A DNA stretch of 64,000 bases from Turritopsis dohrnii (taxonomy: Eukaryota > Cnidaria > Hydrozoa > Anthoathecata > Oceaniidae): positions 596,301-660,300 of the forward strand of contig BQMF02000219.1 in the NCBI GenBank assembly GCA_027922465.2. Direction: 5' to 3'. Position numbers and translations under genes: made by a program. The notes beneath the pieces are model-generated. The model ran no database searches, had not been told where the DNA came from, and was given only the letters and a program-made list of their open reading frames with translations. This document shows, one piece after another, positions 38,542 to 50,388 of the stretch; within the stretch, counting starts at the first letter, position 1; each line of letters begins with the position of its first letter.

Positions 38542-39255
38542 GGAGGTATAAAACAGAAGGAGAACGAACTCTTATTTTTCTATTATTCAGATAATGACTA
38601 TTCTATTCATTGCGGTATCACTTTGATGTCATCCGTGATGCGCTTTCGGCTGGTTGTCGGTGAAACGAATACTTTCTTAAAAATTAACGACAATTTAAAA
38701 ACCAAATATCATCCATTATAACAACGGATCAACTTGCTGCATAGTGACAAGCAGATTATTAAACCTAAAGCTTCCTTGAGAAACAAATGAAAATCTATGT
38801 TTTTATACAGAGTTGAAGATATCGCGTAATTCATGTATAAGTTCCAATCTACATATCTTCTGACTTAAATGCGCCTCGATAGTGCCGCGGTACGTGCAAA
38901 AACTTAGGATTATTCTCTCTTCAAAAACTGAAGCTCGGCGAAACTGCTTGAGGGGATCACGAGATATACAGACCTAAAGTTGCAATGTTTTCGTTGCATA
39001 TTTGTGACGTTTTTGCATAATTCTCCCAATTCCTACAGATTATGCATGCTAAGAACTTGACCCTAACGATCTTTAATCACATTGGAGAATTGATATGAAC
39101 GAAATTTTCACGCAAGAACGCCAAAATTATAAAAATTATGCAAGATGATAGCAATTATATGTTATTACACACTGAGGACTTAAACAATGCAGCGCATCAC
39201 GGATAGTACAATAGCAGATTTTGAGTTCGTTCTCCTTCTGTTTTATACCTCCATG
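38539..39255. mobile_element. Inner P-like MITE, 717 bp
   Basis: Same 33-base terminal repeats as the outer copy, in inverted internal orientation, with the 7-bp duplication CTTTCAG on both sides (38532-38538, 39256-39262). Over about 650 bases shared with the outer copy I count about five differences by eye, so the two are roughly 99% alike. Subterminal inverted motifs ATCCGTGATGCGCT lie near both ends. It has no coding capacity. Confidence 0.9.
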
Positions 39256-39809
39256 CTTTCAGATAGTCTTCAAATGTTTTATTTGTTATTGGAATCTTTT
39301 CTGCTAATTTTGGGCCTATATTTGCAAAAAAGGAATTGAATTTTTCTGCGATTTCTTTTTTATCATAAAGGGTTTCGTCATCCGTTTCAATCATGTTTGG
39401 TAAAGAATTTGAGTTTGTCTGACATTTTCCAGTAATTTCTTTCATTAATTCCCAAGTTTTCTTGCTGTTATATTTATGCCTGTCAATTCTATTTTTATAG
39501 TAGTTTGTTTTGGCTTTTCGTTTCAGTTTTTCAAATAGGTTTTTGTAGGCTTTGTATTCATTTTCTGCGTGTTCTGTTTTGGTTTTAAGATATTTAACGT
39601 AAAGTTTTTGCTTTGTTTTGGAGGATTTTTTGAGGCCTCTTGAGATCCATGGTGACTTAAGATCTTTTGGCTTATATGAAAATTCTATAATTGGAAAGTG
39701 TTTGTTATAGAGTTTGTTATAGAGTGTTTGTTATAGAGAATAGTCATTATCTGAATAATAGAAAAATAAGAGTTCGTTCTCCTTCTGTTTTATACCTCCA
39801 TGAAGCATG

Positions 39810-41403
39810 GTACTGTAAGTGGGAGACAGAATGTTTTTCTCTTTCCTAATTTATTATTATATTATACTATGTTATTTAGGAAGATCGTATGCTAAAATTG
39901 CTTAGACATTTTTCGTGTTACTTTTGTGTTGTTTTAGTGAAATGAACGAAGAGGATTTTGAAGCACAGCTTGATATCCGAAATTTTGCCAACCATACATT
40001 TTATTTTTGTATATATTTTAACTCTAAATTTTTCTTTCAATAATTTTGTTTAATGCACTGATTTTTGGCGGATCTTGCCTTCGAAAGATTTTAGTTGGAT
40101 TTCTGTGTATACAAGAAAGCCATATTACAAATTGTCGTTCTTCGTGTTTTTTTTCTTTGACTGTCTTCCAAACCTAGTAGTGTGATCACGATCAATAAAA
40201 CCTATATATTTTTTTCTTGTTTTTTTTATGTAAACTTTGGCTATTTTTTGTTTTAAATCAAAGTTTGAAACGTATGGATTTTTCGTTTTAATTTTTTTTT
40301 TTTAAAAGTTTTTTTTTGGCTCTTACAGAATGTTTTTAACAAATCTTATTTTAATTATAAAAATTATAAAATATGTATCCATGGTTTCAATTCACACATT
40401 TCTCTTGTTTGTAGCAAATACTTTCTAATATTACTTGTTAAGCCTTATTTACACTTTTTGAAAGGTATATTATTATCAGTGTAACTTAGACCTAAGAGAT
40501 AACAAAAAGTAACAAAGTTTTGTGCATATTTTCATCTGTTTAAGTGTAGATCTATTTGGTTTGCATATTGCAAGTTGGTTTTGAAATGCCAAAAACTGAT
40601 TTTGTCGAAATACTTAAGCATATAACTTTGCCTCATATCAGGTCCCAAATCAACCCAAACATTTTTTTTTCGGCCAAAAACTTGTTTTCGTTTCCGCTGT
40701 TAATGTATAGCTTGCTGTCTGTATAAATGAGAATGCTTGAGCGCGGGGGCATTTTTAGCTAAAGCTACATGCTAGTTTAGAGTTCTTTTGCAGAATTCGT
40801 CTTCACACAATATGTATTAGTAAACATTACTTTTTATCACAAGCATTCTTTACCAAGTTATCACCTTAGCACCGTAGTAAGCACGACACCTTTTGGAATG
40901 TATAGTTTGTGTAACCAACCATTAAAAACTATAAATGTGAAAAGTTATTTACAGGAAAGAAAACCGACCAATCACAACAACCGACCGACCAGTCACAACA
41001 ACCGACCGACCAATCACAACAACTCATCAAGTTTTTGATTTTCGTTGCACTCAAGAAAAAACTTTCGTTACAAACAGAGCAAATAGCTGCTTACGTCATC
41101 AAAAATTTTTAGTTAAAGCTTGTTTAAACCTAAGTAATCTAATTTGTGCTTCATTTTGTAATCACTGAAATCTTAAATTCTAAAACCATGGTCTGGTCTT
41201 TTTTGTTTTTTTGTTTTTTAAAAAATATTAATAATAATCTGAGTGAAATGTTGCGGTTTTTAAACAGCCTGGAAAACAGTTGACAATTACACATTACCTT
41301 TAAACTTGTTTGCTGTTGCCTGGGAACAAAGTTCAGTTGACAAGAGATAAGATTATATTTAACGAAAAAACACTAACACTAGTTCCAAACAAAAGCATGT
41401 TGT
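39810..41403. other. Spacer 3' of the receptor gene
   Basis: Apart from a short tandem duplication of ACAACCGACCGACCAGTC at about 40976-41010, I see no gene or element. The part near 41300-41400 is probably the receptor's 3' untranslated region. Confidence 0.45.
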
Positions 41404-42732
41404 CTATAACATCGTTTCCCTCAAGTATGGTAAAGCCTCATATACTTTCTGTGATATTTTCTCCATGCTGTCAATTTTCATGCTAACTCTCACATGAACA
41501 CACTGATCAAAATGTACTCGTGGTTTGGCTTTCTTCGTGGTCACTCGCGTAACATTTAATTCTGTGGTTTTAACCAAATTTTCTTGGCTTTTGTGTTTGT
41601 CAAGTTCATCGTCCGTACAAACATCGCTGTCATTGAATTCCAGTTTACCGTTTCCATCTGCCATCTTAAAAATATTCCGATTTTCATCGCCTTGCCATTT
41701 TATTTCATCATAACCTGTTGACAACATATCATGAAACGTGGTCACACCGCACGTACTGACAAATGTTTTTTCTTCGTACATATCTTGGTGAAGTTTTAAA
41801 GTCAACATCAACTTGTACAGAATATGTTTAAAAGCTTTTTTAAAATCTTGGCGCAACGTCCCATAAATGATCGGATTCAGTGCTGCTTGTAGAGTGACAA
41901 CAAAGTTTCCAAAACAATACAGAAGAGCTAGTTTCTCCATTGGTAACGTTATTCCAACGTATGTACTAACAAAGAAATAGACATGTTGAAAGCCTGTGCA
42001 CACAGTGAACACAAGAACCACGGCTATTGTCATTTTCAAGATCTCTCTGTTATGTTGGCGGTTTCTGATGTTCGTTTCTTTCATCAACACAACTAGCATA
42101 ACAATATGAAGAATAAATATTACAAGGAGAGGCATTGCGAACGAAATAGCAAACATCACTATCCAATATTTTTCGGGATCCTTTTCGTTTGGCCACACCT
42201 CATAACACGTGACCATACCATCTTCATGTGTGTATAATTGTGGAACGATAAATAAGGGTATACTCAAAATGAGCGATATTACCCAGATAATCGGCAACGT
42301 AATTTTCGCCATTCTCCTGGAATCTGAACGCCATTTAAAAGGCTGAATCAACCCACGTGTTCTGTCTATAGATATTGCCAGGAGTGTTCCGATTGTGCAG
42401 TTCAGTGCAATGGGCAATACAAAATAGCTGGCTTTACACATGGCTAGTCCCATCGTCCATGTCATCTGTGCCTTTATGTATGCCAGTTGTGTTGGTATGT
42501 AGAAAAATAGAATCAACAGATCACAGATAGCTAAGTTGAAGGTGTAATAGTGAATGGATCTGCGCATGGACTTTCGTACCAAAATCACTACACAAGTTAA
42601 AACGTTGCCTGGCAACCCAATCAACAAAATAAGCATGTATAAAAAGTAAAATGTGAAAACCACTTCGACTTGAAAGACTTCGTACACTGTCGCTGTGTCG
42701 TTCATCTTGACTTTCTTTCTTATTGTATGCAA
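41404..42732 (-). CDS. Class A (rhodopsin-family) GPCR, orphan
   Basis: A single exon of 442 codons; the second methionine (codon 10) is a likely alternative start. Seven membrane segments are evident. Hallmarks: GNVL (N43), LAICD (D71), an extracellular cysteine C99 that can pair with C176, W150 in the fourth segment, DRT (123-125) where DRY is usual, and NPIIY (286-290). The usual CWxP of the sixth segment is replaced by CTGF. NDT (11-13) is a possible glycosylation site. The overall pattern recalls peptide receptors, but the ligand cannot be assigned. The cytoplasmic tail is long (about 140 residues) and rich in acidic and basic residues. Lack of introns contrasts with the neighbours and may reflect ancient retroposition, which is common for such receptors in invertebrates. 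Confidence 0.92.
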   Translation of the reverse strand: MHTIRKKVKMNDTATVYEVFQVEVVFTFYFLYMLILLIGLPGNVLTCVVILVRKSMRRSIHYYTFNLAICDLLILFFYIPTQLAYIKAQMTWTMGLAMCKASYFVLPIALNCTIGTLLAISIDRTRGLIQPFKWRSDSRRMAKITLPIIWVISLILSIPLFIVPQLYTHEDGMVTCYEVWPNEKDPEKYWIVMFAISFAMPLLVIFILHIVMLVVLMKETNIRNRQHNREILKMTIAVVLVFTVCTGFQHVYFFVSTYVGITLPMEKLALLYCFGNFVVTLQAALNPIIYGTLRQDFKKAFKHILYKLMLTLKLHQDMYEEKTFVSTCGVTTFHDMLSTGYDEIKWQGDENRNIFKMADGNGKLEFNDSDVCTDDELDKHKSQENLVKTTELNVTRVTTKKAKPRVHFDQCVHVRVSMKIDSMEKISQKVYEALPYLRETML

Positions 42733-45700
42733 CTGTTATATTTTTGTTTTGTAAATCTCTGTTATGAGAGTATCAACTTAACGAGAAACGAGTTACGTAC
42801 AAATCCTTCTATAGTGAATTCAAACATGTTAATCAATGAATAACGATTCCCTTTGTCATCATCATCATGTACACTCGTAATCTTTATGAAGCACTCAATC
42901 CAATAAAAGTAAGTCCTTAATCAGTTTGTAAATACTCCTTCTTAAATTTTATTCAGGACTGTAATACTTTTTGACAAATTGACAGCTAGTTTGTAAGATT
43001 TTAATACTTGATAAAGAACAATTCTAAAGACTAAATAACGGGCAAAATTACAAACAAACAAACATAGATTCAGTAGGAGTGACGATCAGATTAGTCTGAA
43101 GTGAAGCCGGCTTAACCTCCTAACAGAAAAGTCAAAGAATTAATTCCATCGTACGTCAACTAGGGGATTGCTCACAAAACAAAACATGATCACATGATCA
43201 TTTAAGTTAAAAGGCTGCTTTCCAACTCAGGAAAAGTTTCCACTGAAAGAAAGGGAATGGAACGAATGCCAGAGAAAGAACGTGATTGGTTCAACGAATG
43301 CCAGAGAAAGAACGTGATTGGTTCTTTCTCTAATCATTTTTTTGTTTTTTTCCATTCCTTTCTGCGAATAAACCAACTTCTTCGAGATGATAATCTTCTC
43401 TGGCTTCTTTGACAATCTTGAAATTTCTCTCCAAACAAAAACAAAATTGAAAAGGTGTTTTAACCACTCAAAGTTCAATGAGACTTTAGTATCAACTACA
43501 CATTCCAAACGAGGCTTCGTTGCCACAGAAATCACACAAAATAATGCACGATTAGAACATTCATAACACAAACATATGGAATAAGAACAGAAATTTTCGA
43601 ATGGTAGTTGAACATACGCAACTTGACATACGCACTAAATTGGATTAAGTGATTCATAAAAATGTAAACTTAAACGCACCACTTACTTATGAACGAGCTG
43701 TTAAATAAACTTTATTCAAAGGTTTTTCAATGCATGTATTTAATACTCCCCTATAAGATTAGGTTTGTTTTTTAATTTGACAATAACAACACATCTACTC
43801 ACAGTGAATGCATCAAGCCCTTTACTTCTTTCGTGTTCCTACAAAAATCCCTTCATTCAATACCATTCAATACTTTAATTAGTTCGAGATTTTACATCCA
43901 GTAGGTAAAAACATATTAAACAAATTCCGTTGAGGGAGGCTAATGGTGTTTCATGGAGAGTCCAACATAAAAACATCAGTGGCTACTGGTGATACCACTG
44001 CTCTGCGACTTCCCTCTTATGTTCTGTCAGAACTGTGAGTGATCAGCTTGCAGATCTGATTAATCGACTCAGACAGTCTGTGTTTATTTTGCAATCACAC
44101 ATAGCATGGCAACTCTTGTGTACACCCTGTTTACACTGTATCAAACTTTGCATTACAGAAGTTTGCTTTTCTACTAATACTTTCAACTTTCCAAAGAAAG
44201 GAAGTGCACGCATTAATGACTGTTATAATTGACACCAGTTCACCTGCCAAGCCCTTTCGAATTTGATATTCATGGTCAAATCAAACTTTTTTATCGTTTG
44301 GAAAGGGGTTTGGTGATAACCGTATACCATAAAAGATGTTAATAGTAAGAGGATCAAATAAGCCTAGTGTAATCCAACCATTATAACCGGTCGTCATTAA
44401 AATCGCATGTGATTTATGAAAGCGGAAAGCCGGCGCTATCAAATATGCATGTCGTATATGCTATACCTGTCATTATGCTATACTCGGCTTCAGATAACCA
44501 TTGTACATATGGCTTAAGTCGGTAACATGAAGAGAGTGCTGTTGATCTGTGGGTGTGCAAAAAAAGGTACAATCTGACCAATTCAAATTATCCACACATC
44601 TTCCGTTGAAAGCATCATTCTGTAAAATACGACGATAATGTAATACTTCTCAGCGATAATATAATACTGGCACATTCAAGATTACCTTTGGCAATCGGAT
44701 TGTGTAGTCTTAAGGAAATTCGATTTTTTTTTTCATAATCCGAACTGTTGAAAGTGATTTTGTAATAATAATGATAGAAAAGTATAACGAGAGCATCATT
44801 TTTTTGATCCCATTGTTGCTGTTTCGTTTTCCATCAAAGTTTCGTCACAATATGAGATCAAAAAAGTTGGAGAATATTAAATTATGATGATTAATCCCAA
44901 AGTTATTTTGAGTATAATATATCCAATGTCGTCATAGAAAATGATCTGTCGGTCATTTTGATTTGACATTTCTTCTTTAGGAAGGTTTAGGCGGGTGGAT
45001 TTTGAAGAAGAGAAATTAGCACAATGTTAATAAGATCGTGCATGATGAAAATATTTAAGTTGTTTCAGGAATTTCCTTAGATGATGGTTTGGTTTTCTTC
45101 AGTAAAGTAAAAGAGCCAGCGTTGTAAGCTATGTAAAATAAATAATAAAAGAATAAAAAAAAAACGCAAAAAAACACAGAGAAAATTAGAGAAAATTTTT
45201 TATATGTAATGAAATGGTTACAGTTGAGCAAATAAAATAGTACAAACTTTTTATGACGTCATATGAAATGGATTATATGGATGATTCTGATTGGCAGTAA
45301 CTGGTTTAGTTAATCGATGTTCTCGGCAACCTCTTCTCCGGCCCCTTTTGTTTTTTTCTGACATTAGGACGATGAGACAAAAAGGCCCTGGTATGCGAGT
45401 TCATAAAGATCAGCTGAATTACACAATATTATGAAGTTTCAGTAAACTTAACTTTAATTTATGACAAAATAATTTGTGAAAATTGTTTTCTCCAAACAAA
45501 TAAACGAGAATGAAAAGAAGATGAAGATGAAGACGGAGATGAAGATGAAGATGAAGTTGAAGATGGTTCATCCGGGTGGTTTATTTATTTATACAGGATA
45601 AAAAATTTCAGTTTATATACAAAAGTAAGAAACTGTTATCAACGTTTGTCAACGTTTAGTTCATGGGTTTTACATAGCTCGGCAGGAATTGTCAACAGTG

Positions 45701-46350
45701 AACTATACGCGAACAGTTTTCCCGACCAACTCGGTTTAACAACTCATTTTTACCGATTCACCTTTTTTTAAAATAACAACAGAACAGGTGGTTATTGTGC
45801 AAGGAAAACATAAAATGAAGAAAGATACGTTTCCCAATAAATCAAAAGTTATCCATCATTTCAACACTCGCCTCGTTTCTATACACCTTTATTATTCAAC
45901 TTGAAAACGAGGTTGTAGTTTCAAATTATTGCGGATTGTAATTACCCTACTAACCATAATTATCATCAGTATAAACATATTGTCCAATTAAAATATTTTG
46001 TTTTTGTTTTTTTCCTAATCGCCTCCATCCTTCTTACACAGTATGATGTTTTTTTTCAAGTGTTGATTAGAAGTGATCCCGCATTCACTGTAATTACTAT
46101 TGTTTCTCTAAAATCCCTCGAAGCGTCAGACATGGTGGTGTGACATTTGACATAATAGTAATCTGATTTTTAAAGCAGAACTAAAAGATATTTTCGTGCT
46201 TAATTTACAGCAACCTAGAAAGGAAGAGGCAAAAATAAACCTTCTACTGCATGTTTTTGAAAATATTCCAATCGATAATATTATTCAACTAACACTGGGC
46301 GCAAACTACAAACTTTACCGCCCTCACAACTTATCTTTTTTCCTTAAAAG
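42733..46350. other. Long spacer with minor repeats and unproven exons
   Basis: Contains a 36-base tandem duplication (ACGAATGCCAGAGAAAGAAC) at about 43261-43323 and a GATGAA repeat at 45519-45560. Short splice-flanked open pieces near 44983-45026 and 45069-45126 do not join in phase, so I do not call a gene. Confidence 0.4.
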
Positions 46351-46443
46351 TTCCAAAAAGATACTTGGTACGATACGCCAGATGAACCTCTTAAAATTGA
46401 TGAAACTGCATCATATGATTTCAAAACACTCAACCAAAGTTGA
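46351..46443 (+). CDS. Possible last exon of an unrecognised gene
   Basis: A strong polypyrimidine tract and acceptor (CTTTTTTCCTTAAAAG) precede an open frame of 30 codons ending in TGA. The peptide (DTWYDTPDEPLKIDE, SYDFKTL) looks like an acidic cytoplasmic tail. A different frame is open across the whole of 46196-46504, so the choice is uncertain. No upstream partner exon could be fixed. Confidence 0.3.
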   Translation, partial: FQKDTWYDTPDEPLKIDETASYDFKTLNQS

Positions 46444-46681
46444 CGTTGCTATGGAAACAAATTCGTTACTCCACATCGTTACTGACTCGGAAGGAAGTGA
46501 TTAAACCAAAACTTCATTTCCAAGATGACGAACCAACGATTCGAACATTAAGTTTCTTCTTAATGATAAACTGTGACAACGAGTTTAATTTTTCTTGCCC
46601 GAATTGATATTTTTCAAAGAGTTTAATTTACATATTTTTTTTTTCTTCACGAAAATTTTACGCGCGAGAAATGAAGAAGAA

Positions 46682-47648
46682 ATGAAATTTATTTGGATTC
46701 TGGTTTTGTTGACTCGATATGTAATAGGTATACAATGTTCATAGCTATGTGTAAATATTAGCTTATATGTTTGAAAAAAAGTTATCTTTTTTCTTCAAAG
46801 TTTCCAGAAAATCTGAGATAACTGAGGCAAAATGAGCTTGTAAAAATGTTTTGGTTTTAGTTGAGGCTGGTTCCGTCAAAGAATTATTTGATACTGTGGT
46901 GTTAGCTTTAAATGACGAAGCTAATTTGACTTGGATAATCGAGACAAATAGTAATGAGACTTGGACTTCTCTTGAAGTTTACACAGAACAGAAAGCATTG
47001 GTTGTAATCCGAAACGAGACTGCAATAATTACGAAAAATGGGCATGAAATTTATCCCTGTGGTTTGAATGCCACCTTTGATTCGATTCAACAAAATGTTT
47101 ATCGACTGTCTGTTGTGCTAAAGTGTTTGTTGTCTAACTATGAGTTGTTTACTTGTGATGTTCATTTTTCTGGCGGCAAAATCAAAGAAAGCAGCATTCA
47201 TGTTTATTACGTAGGTAAGTCAAAAACTGGTCCTGATTATGTACTATTCCTTTTTTCTGGTCCTGAAAATGTACTGTTCATCTGATCATCCGTGTTTATC
47301 AAAACGTCAAGGTGAAACCTTACGATTATAAAACCATTTTATACCTGGTTATACAACCATGTCATACCTGGTTATAAAACCATGTCATACCTGGTTTTTA
47401 TAAGACTCTCCTGCTCATGTGTCACAATTTCATAGGTTTAATCGTAGGACCTCTGCTCAACCGTTTTATGTTACAAATTTTAATGTGAGACTTTGGTAGT
47501 ATTTGTGTCCATCATGCAACGCGAATCCGTTTTGTTTTTTTAGTGTCGGAGAAGAAAACTTCGCTTGTATTTGTGCTTGTGTCTTCCATAGTCGTCATCG
47601 CCTTGTTGTTTTTTGTTGTTCTGCTCGGTTATATCATCCGAATAAGAA
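46682..47648 (+). CDS. Ig-like type I membrane protein, exons 1-3
   Basis: Exon 1 (46682-46727) encodes a signal peptide, MKFIWILVLLTRYVI. Exon 2 (46861-47214) encodes one ectodomain of about 118 residues with an Ig-like pattern: a C-strand LTWII, several NxS/T sites (NLT, NET twice, NAT), and an F-strand YELFTCDVHF. The usual B-strand cysteine is missing. Exon 3 (47544-47648) encodes a membrane segment (residues SLVFVLVSSIVVIALLFF and on). It is phase 1 on both sides and 105 bases long, so it can be skipped without a frameshift. The architecture recalls cnidarian allorecognition (Alr-type) and other IgSF receptors, but I cannot assign orthology. If the donor after exon 3 is not used, the frame ends four codons later. 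Confidence 0.7.
47328..47405. repeat. 27-bp tandem repeat, three copies
   Basis: The unit TACCTGGTTATAAAACCATG is repeated about three times in the intron between exons 2 and 3 of the Ig-like gene. Confidence 0.75.
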
Positions 47649-48829
47649 GTAAGAAATAAATCATCTCCATCAGGTTTTTTTCCAGTCATTGTAGGTTAAC
47701 TCTCCTCCACTTTGGTTGCTTGTTTGTATAGAGCGTTCAATTCTCAAGCAATTAAATAGTACAACAAAGGAAGCAGAACGAAGGAGAGACAGAGCGGTTT
47801 GATGTTGTACGAATGTTGGCACTGCAGATAAGAATGGTGTCATGTAAAGGGTCTTAAAATGATAGATTGAAGTGACCGGTGTGAAAAGATCCTCTTAAAT
47901 TTTGTTACAATAGATGATTGGAAAATGAAAAGTTTGTTTTATGGAGATATCAAAGAACACATAGTTAGCGCTAGAATATCAAAGAACACATAGTTAGCGC
48001 TGCTAGAATACGACATCTGAAATCAGAATGGAAAAAATTGATGCTTTTTGTTCATTTCTTTAATTTTAATAAGCCATGCAGCCTCCCATCCCATCCTGCC
48101 AAATATTCCACAAATGCACAAATACACATGAAACACGAATACACATGGAACCGGAGCTATATGGCGACTAGCCTCAGTATGATGACTAGCCTCAGCGGAT
48201 GAAGTGTTGCTTTTATCTCGTGCAAAATTAAATAAAAAACAAAATTCCATGCAGTATCTAGCATGAAACAACTTTCCATGTTTTGCATTAGTGAACCATT
48301 TTTCTCCAGATTTCTTGCATTTCTTATATTTCTACTGAAGAAGGATTGAAGAAGGATTGACTGGCAAAATATTTCAGCTTAATGTTATGTATGTATGTAC
48401 CTGCTGCATTTTCAAATATCCATAAAAGTTACCTCCAAGAATAACAACAGGATTTTATGACGATTTTGTGAAGATTAATCGATTGAATCACAAAGTTCAA
48501 CAGATCTCTCGCTGATCTGGGAGAAGAAGGAGATTATGAATTTAGGAAATTGGTCGTGTTTATATGTCGTGTTTATATGTCGAAATTCAAAGCCCTGACA
48601 GTAATTTGGAATTGTAAACACACTTGAAGCTAAGAGAATGTAACAATGTAAATTTGATGGTAATTGTGATATTTCGTGTAAGTAAATAGCTGAAATAGCC
48701 TTAAATATGTCCCAATTTTCGAAATTTTTGATCGGATACTAATAAAAGAAACTTAAACTTAATTTCTGTTTTCGGTATCTTTTTTAAAAAAGCAACCATT
48801 AAAAATCAAAAAGTACATTTTTTGGCAGT
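47649..48829. other. Intronic or intergenic DNA of the Ig-like locus
   Basis: A 29-base direct duplication (ATCAAAGAACACATAGTTAG) lies at about 47947-48002. Nothing else is recognised. Confidence 0.4.
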
Positions 48830-49250
48830 TCGTCGACCCATTCATCAATCCTTTCATGCAGGAATTCCTCTCGATACCTTTCTGAACCGATTGTTTCACC
48901 AAGATGCTTTTTGCCTTCTGTCGAGATCTTCACACCACTTCCAGCAAAGACTTGTATTTTGGACCTTTTTGTTCGATGAAGTCCCACATCTTTTTCAAGT
49001 CATCAATTGTTCCAGCACCAAACATATCATCAACGTAGCTAGCCGAATCGGTGTTTGATTTTGACCGTTCCAGGAAATCAAAAGCCTGCTGGATTAACGG
49101 GATAGTTGCAATTGCATATGTAAACATTGCTATGGAGTCGCCTTGTGTTGTTCCCTCGGCAGACTTCAATTTCACCCCACCGATAACGAACAATCTTGAC
49201 TCGGCTTTATAACTTATTCTTAGTTGCGTTAAACCACGTAGAGGCGGGAG
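48830..49250 (-). pseudogene. Fragment of an RLE-type LINE reverse transcriptase
   Basis: The minus strand reads ESRLFVIGGVKL, then SAEGTTQGDSIAMFTYAIAT (RT motif B region) and SYVDDMFGAG (catalytic DD). After a frame break comes GSGVKISTEGKKHLGETIGS. The same blocks occur in the larger element at 56036-59139, but the two are clearly divergent copies. No other domain of the element is left. Confidence 0.75.
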
Positions 49251-49321
49251 CGTTTTTTACGATTATTATATAGTAGCACGAGGCAATAGTGTGTCACACT
49301 TTTATTTTAGAGAGTGATATA

Positions 49322-50388
49322 CCTATCGGACAAAACAATGTCGGACAAAATTATTCGTCGGACAAAATTTTCGTCACCTCGACAAAAGTCCGACGAAAAA
49401 TTTTGTCCATTTTAAAAATTTCAAAGCAAATGCTAATTCACTCAGATTCACTCGATTTTACTTACTTTTGACCCATCCATCTTGAAAATCCACAATAAAT
49501 ACTTGAAAAATAATAACAATGCAGCGTCTGATAGAAATTTCACTTTTCAATGACTATATATCTATTATCTATTTCATCTGATGAATAATCTACAATTTTC
49601 GGTGGCTTTTGCTTGATTTTTGGTCTTATCATTTCACTGTCACTCTCTTGCTGATTTTCCTCATCGCTAAGATTGTTTCCATCTTCTTCATCTTCGTCAT
49701 CTATAATTGGTGGTCTTCTCTTCTTTTTCGGTTTAATAACCTCACTGCTTTCTTCCTCGCCGTTTTCCTCTTCAATAACAAAGTTTATCTCGTCATCCTT
49801 TTCTTCATCATCCTCATCCTCTGTACCTTTGCTACCTTCAAAGTCCCACGAGTAAAGTTTTGTGAGAAAATCTTTCTTCTTTTGGTGTGTTACATATCTG
49901 GGACTTTTAAAATTCAGCAATAAAGGTATCTCTAAGCCACCTGCTGCGATAGGCGAGGGTCTGTATTGCGTAGAAAGGACATGCCCGTCAACTTTTCCAC
50001 CTTCTTCTTTCAGAAAATCGTACACGTGCCTTGAAATTTCCCGTAGAATGTGACCAACTGTGTTTCACTTGTTACATTTTAGGAAATTCTGGAAAAATGG
50101 TGTTTTCCCACTTATAGTCCTTTAAAATACCCAATTACGCACTCGTTAAACGTGTGTATGGTTGTAATCTTTATGAAAACGTTAATTAGTAATTATTAAA
50201 AAACGTTATTTGGGGAAAAAATGCAAATTTTTGATTTGGACATAATTTTTCATCGGACATAACTTTTCGTCGGACAAAATTTTCGTCGGACAAAAATATT
50301 CGTCGGACAAAAATATTCGTCGGACTAAATTTTCGTCACCTCCGGAAAATTTCGTCACTTTTGTCCGACATTGTTTTGTCCGATAAGG
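49322..50388. mobile_element. Element with CGGACAAAA-type inverted ends (E1)
   Basis: The outer ends are inverted copies of TACC(T)TATCGGACAAAACAA followed by TGTCGGACAAAA. Further in, each end carries several CGTCGGACAAAA-type subrepeats in both orientations. The right end holds at least five. Every subrepeat uses the same GGAC/GTCC core. The interior carries the HIRAN-like frame on the minus strand. No transposase is recognised. The element lies in the 5.2-kb stretch between exons 3 and 4 of the Ig-like gene. Confidence 0.75.
49540..50063 (-). CDS. HIRAN-like domain fragment with acidic tail
   Basis: The frame runs from an in-frame stop near 50072 down to a stop at 49540. It opens with TVGHILREISRHVYDFL, followed by GGKVDGHVL, then SPIAAGGLEIPLLLNF. 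The combination V-G-H-I/V-x-x-x-I-S, then a G-x-V-x-G strand and G-G-L-E-I-P resembles the C-terminal half of HIRAN-type domains, which bind DNA ends in SMARCA3/Rad5-like proteins. The remaining 90 residues are strongly acidic with KKKRRPP-like basic patches (a possible nuclear signal). The first half of the domain is missing and the stop precedes the V-G-H block, so this is a captured fragment or the last exon of a longer gene. Confidence 0.5.

Larger units (their letters stand above)
36642..39738 (-). mobile_element. 5'-truncated LINE inserted into the outer P-like MITE
   Basis: Read on the minus strand, it starts near 39738, with no endonuclease left. It carries the linker (39720-39263) and the RT with its C-terminus (38538-36943), and ends in a short (ATCA)n tail at about 36660-36642. 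Such microsatellite tails occur in CR1/L2-type LINEs. The MITE sequence GAATAG is repeated at both junctions as a short target duplication. A second P-like MITE (38539-39255) interrupts the reading frame. Confidence 0.85.
35984..39802. mobile_element. Outer P-like MITE, split by a LINE
   Basis: The ends are perfect 33-base inverted repeats beginning CATGGAGGTATAAAACAGAA. They are flanked by the 7-bp target duplication AAGCATG (35977-35983 and 39803-39809). The host part is 35984 to about 36640 plus about 39740-39802, roughly 0.72 kb. The CATG-starting repeat of about 31 bp and a 7-8 bp target duplication resemble the P superfamily; that assignment is inference. No transposase. Confidence 0.85.
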
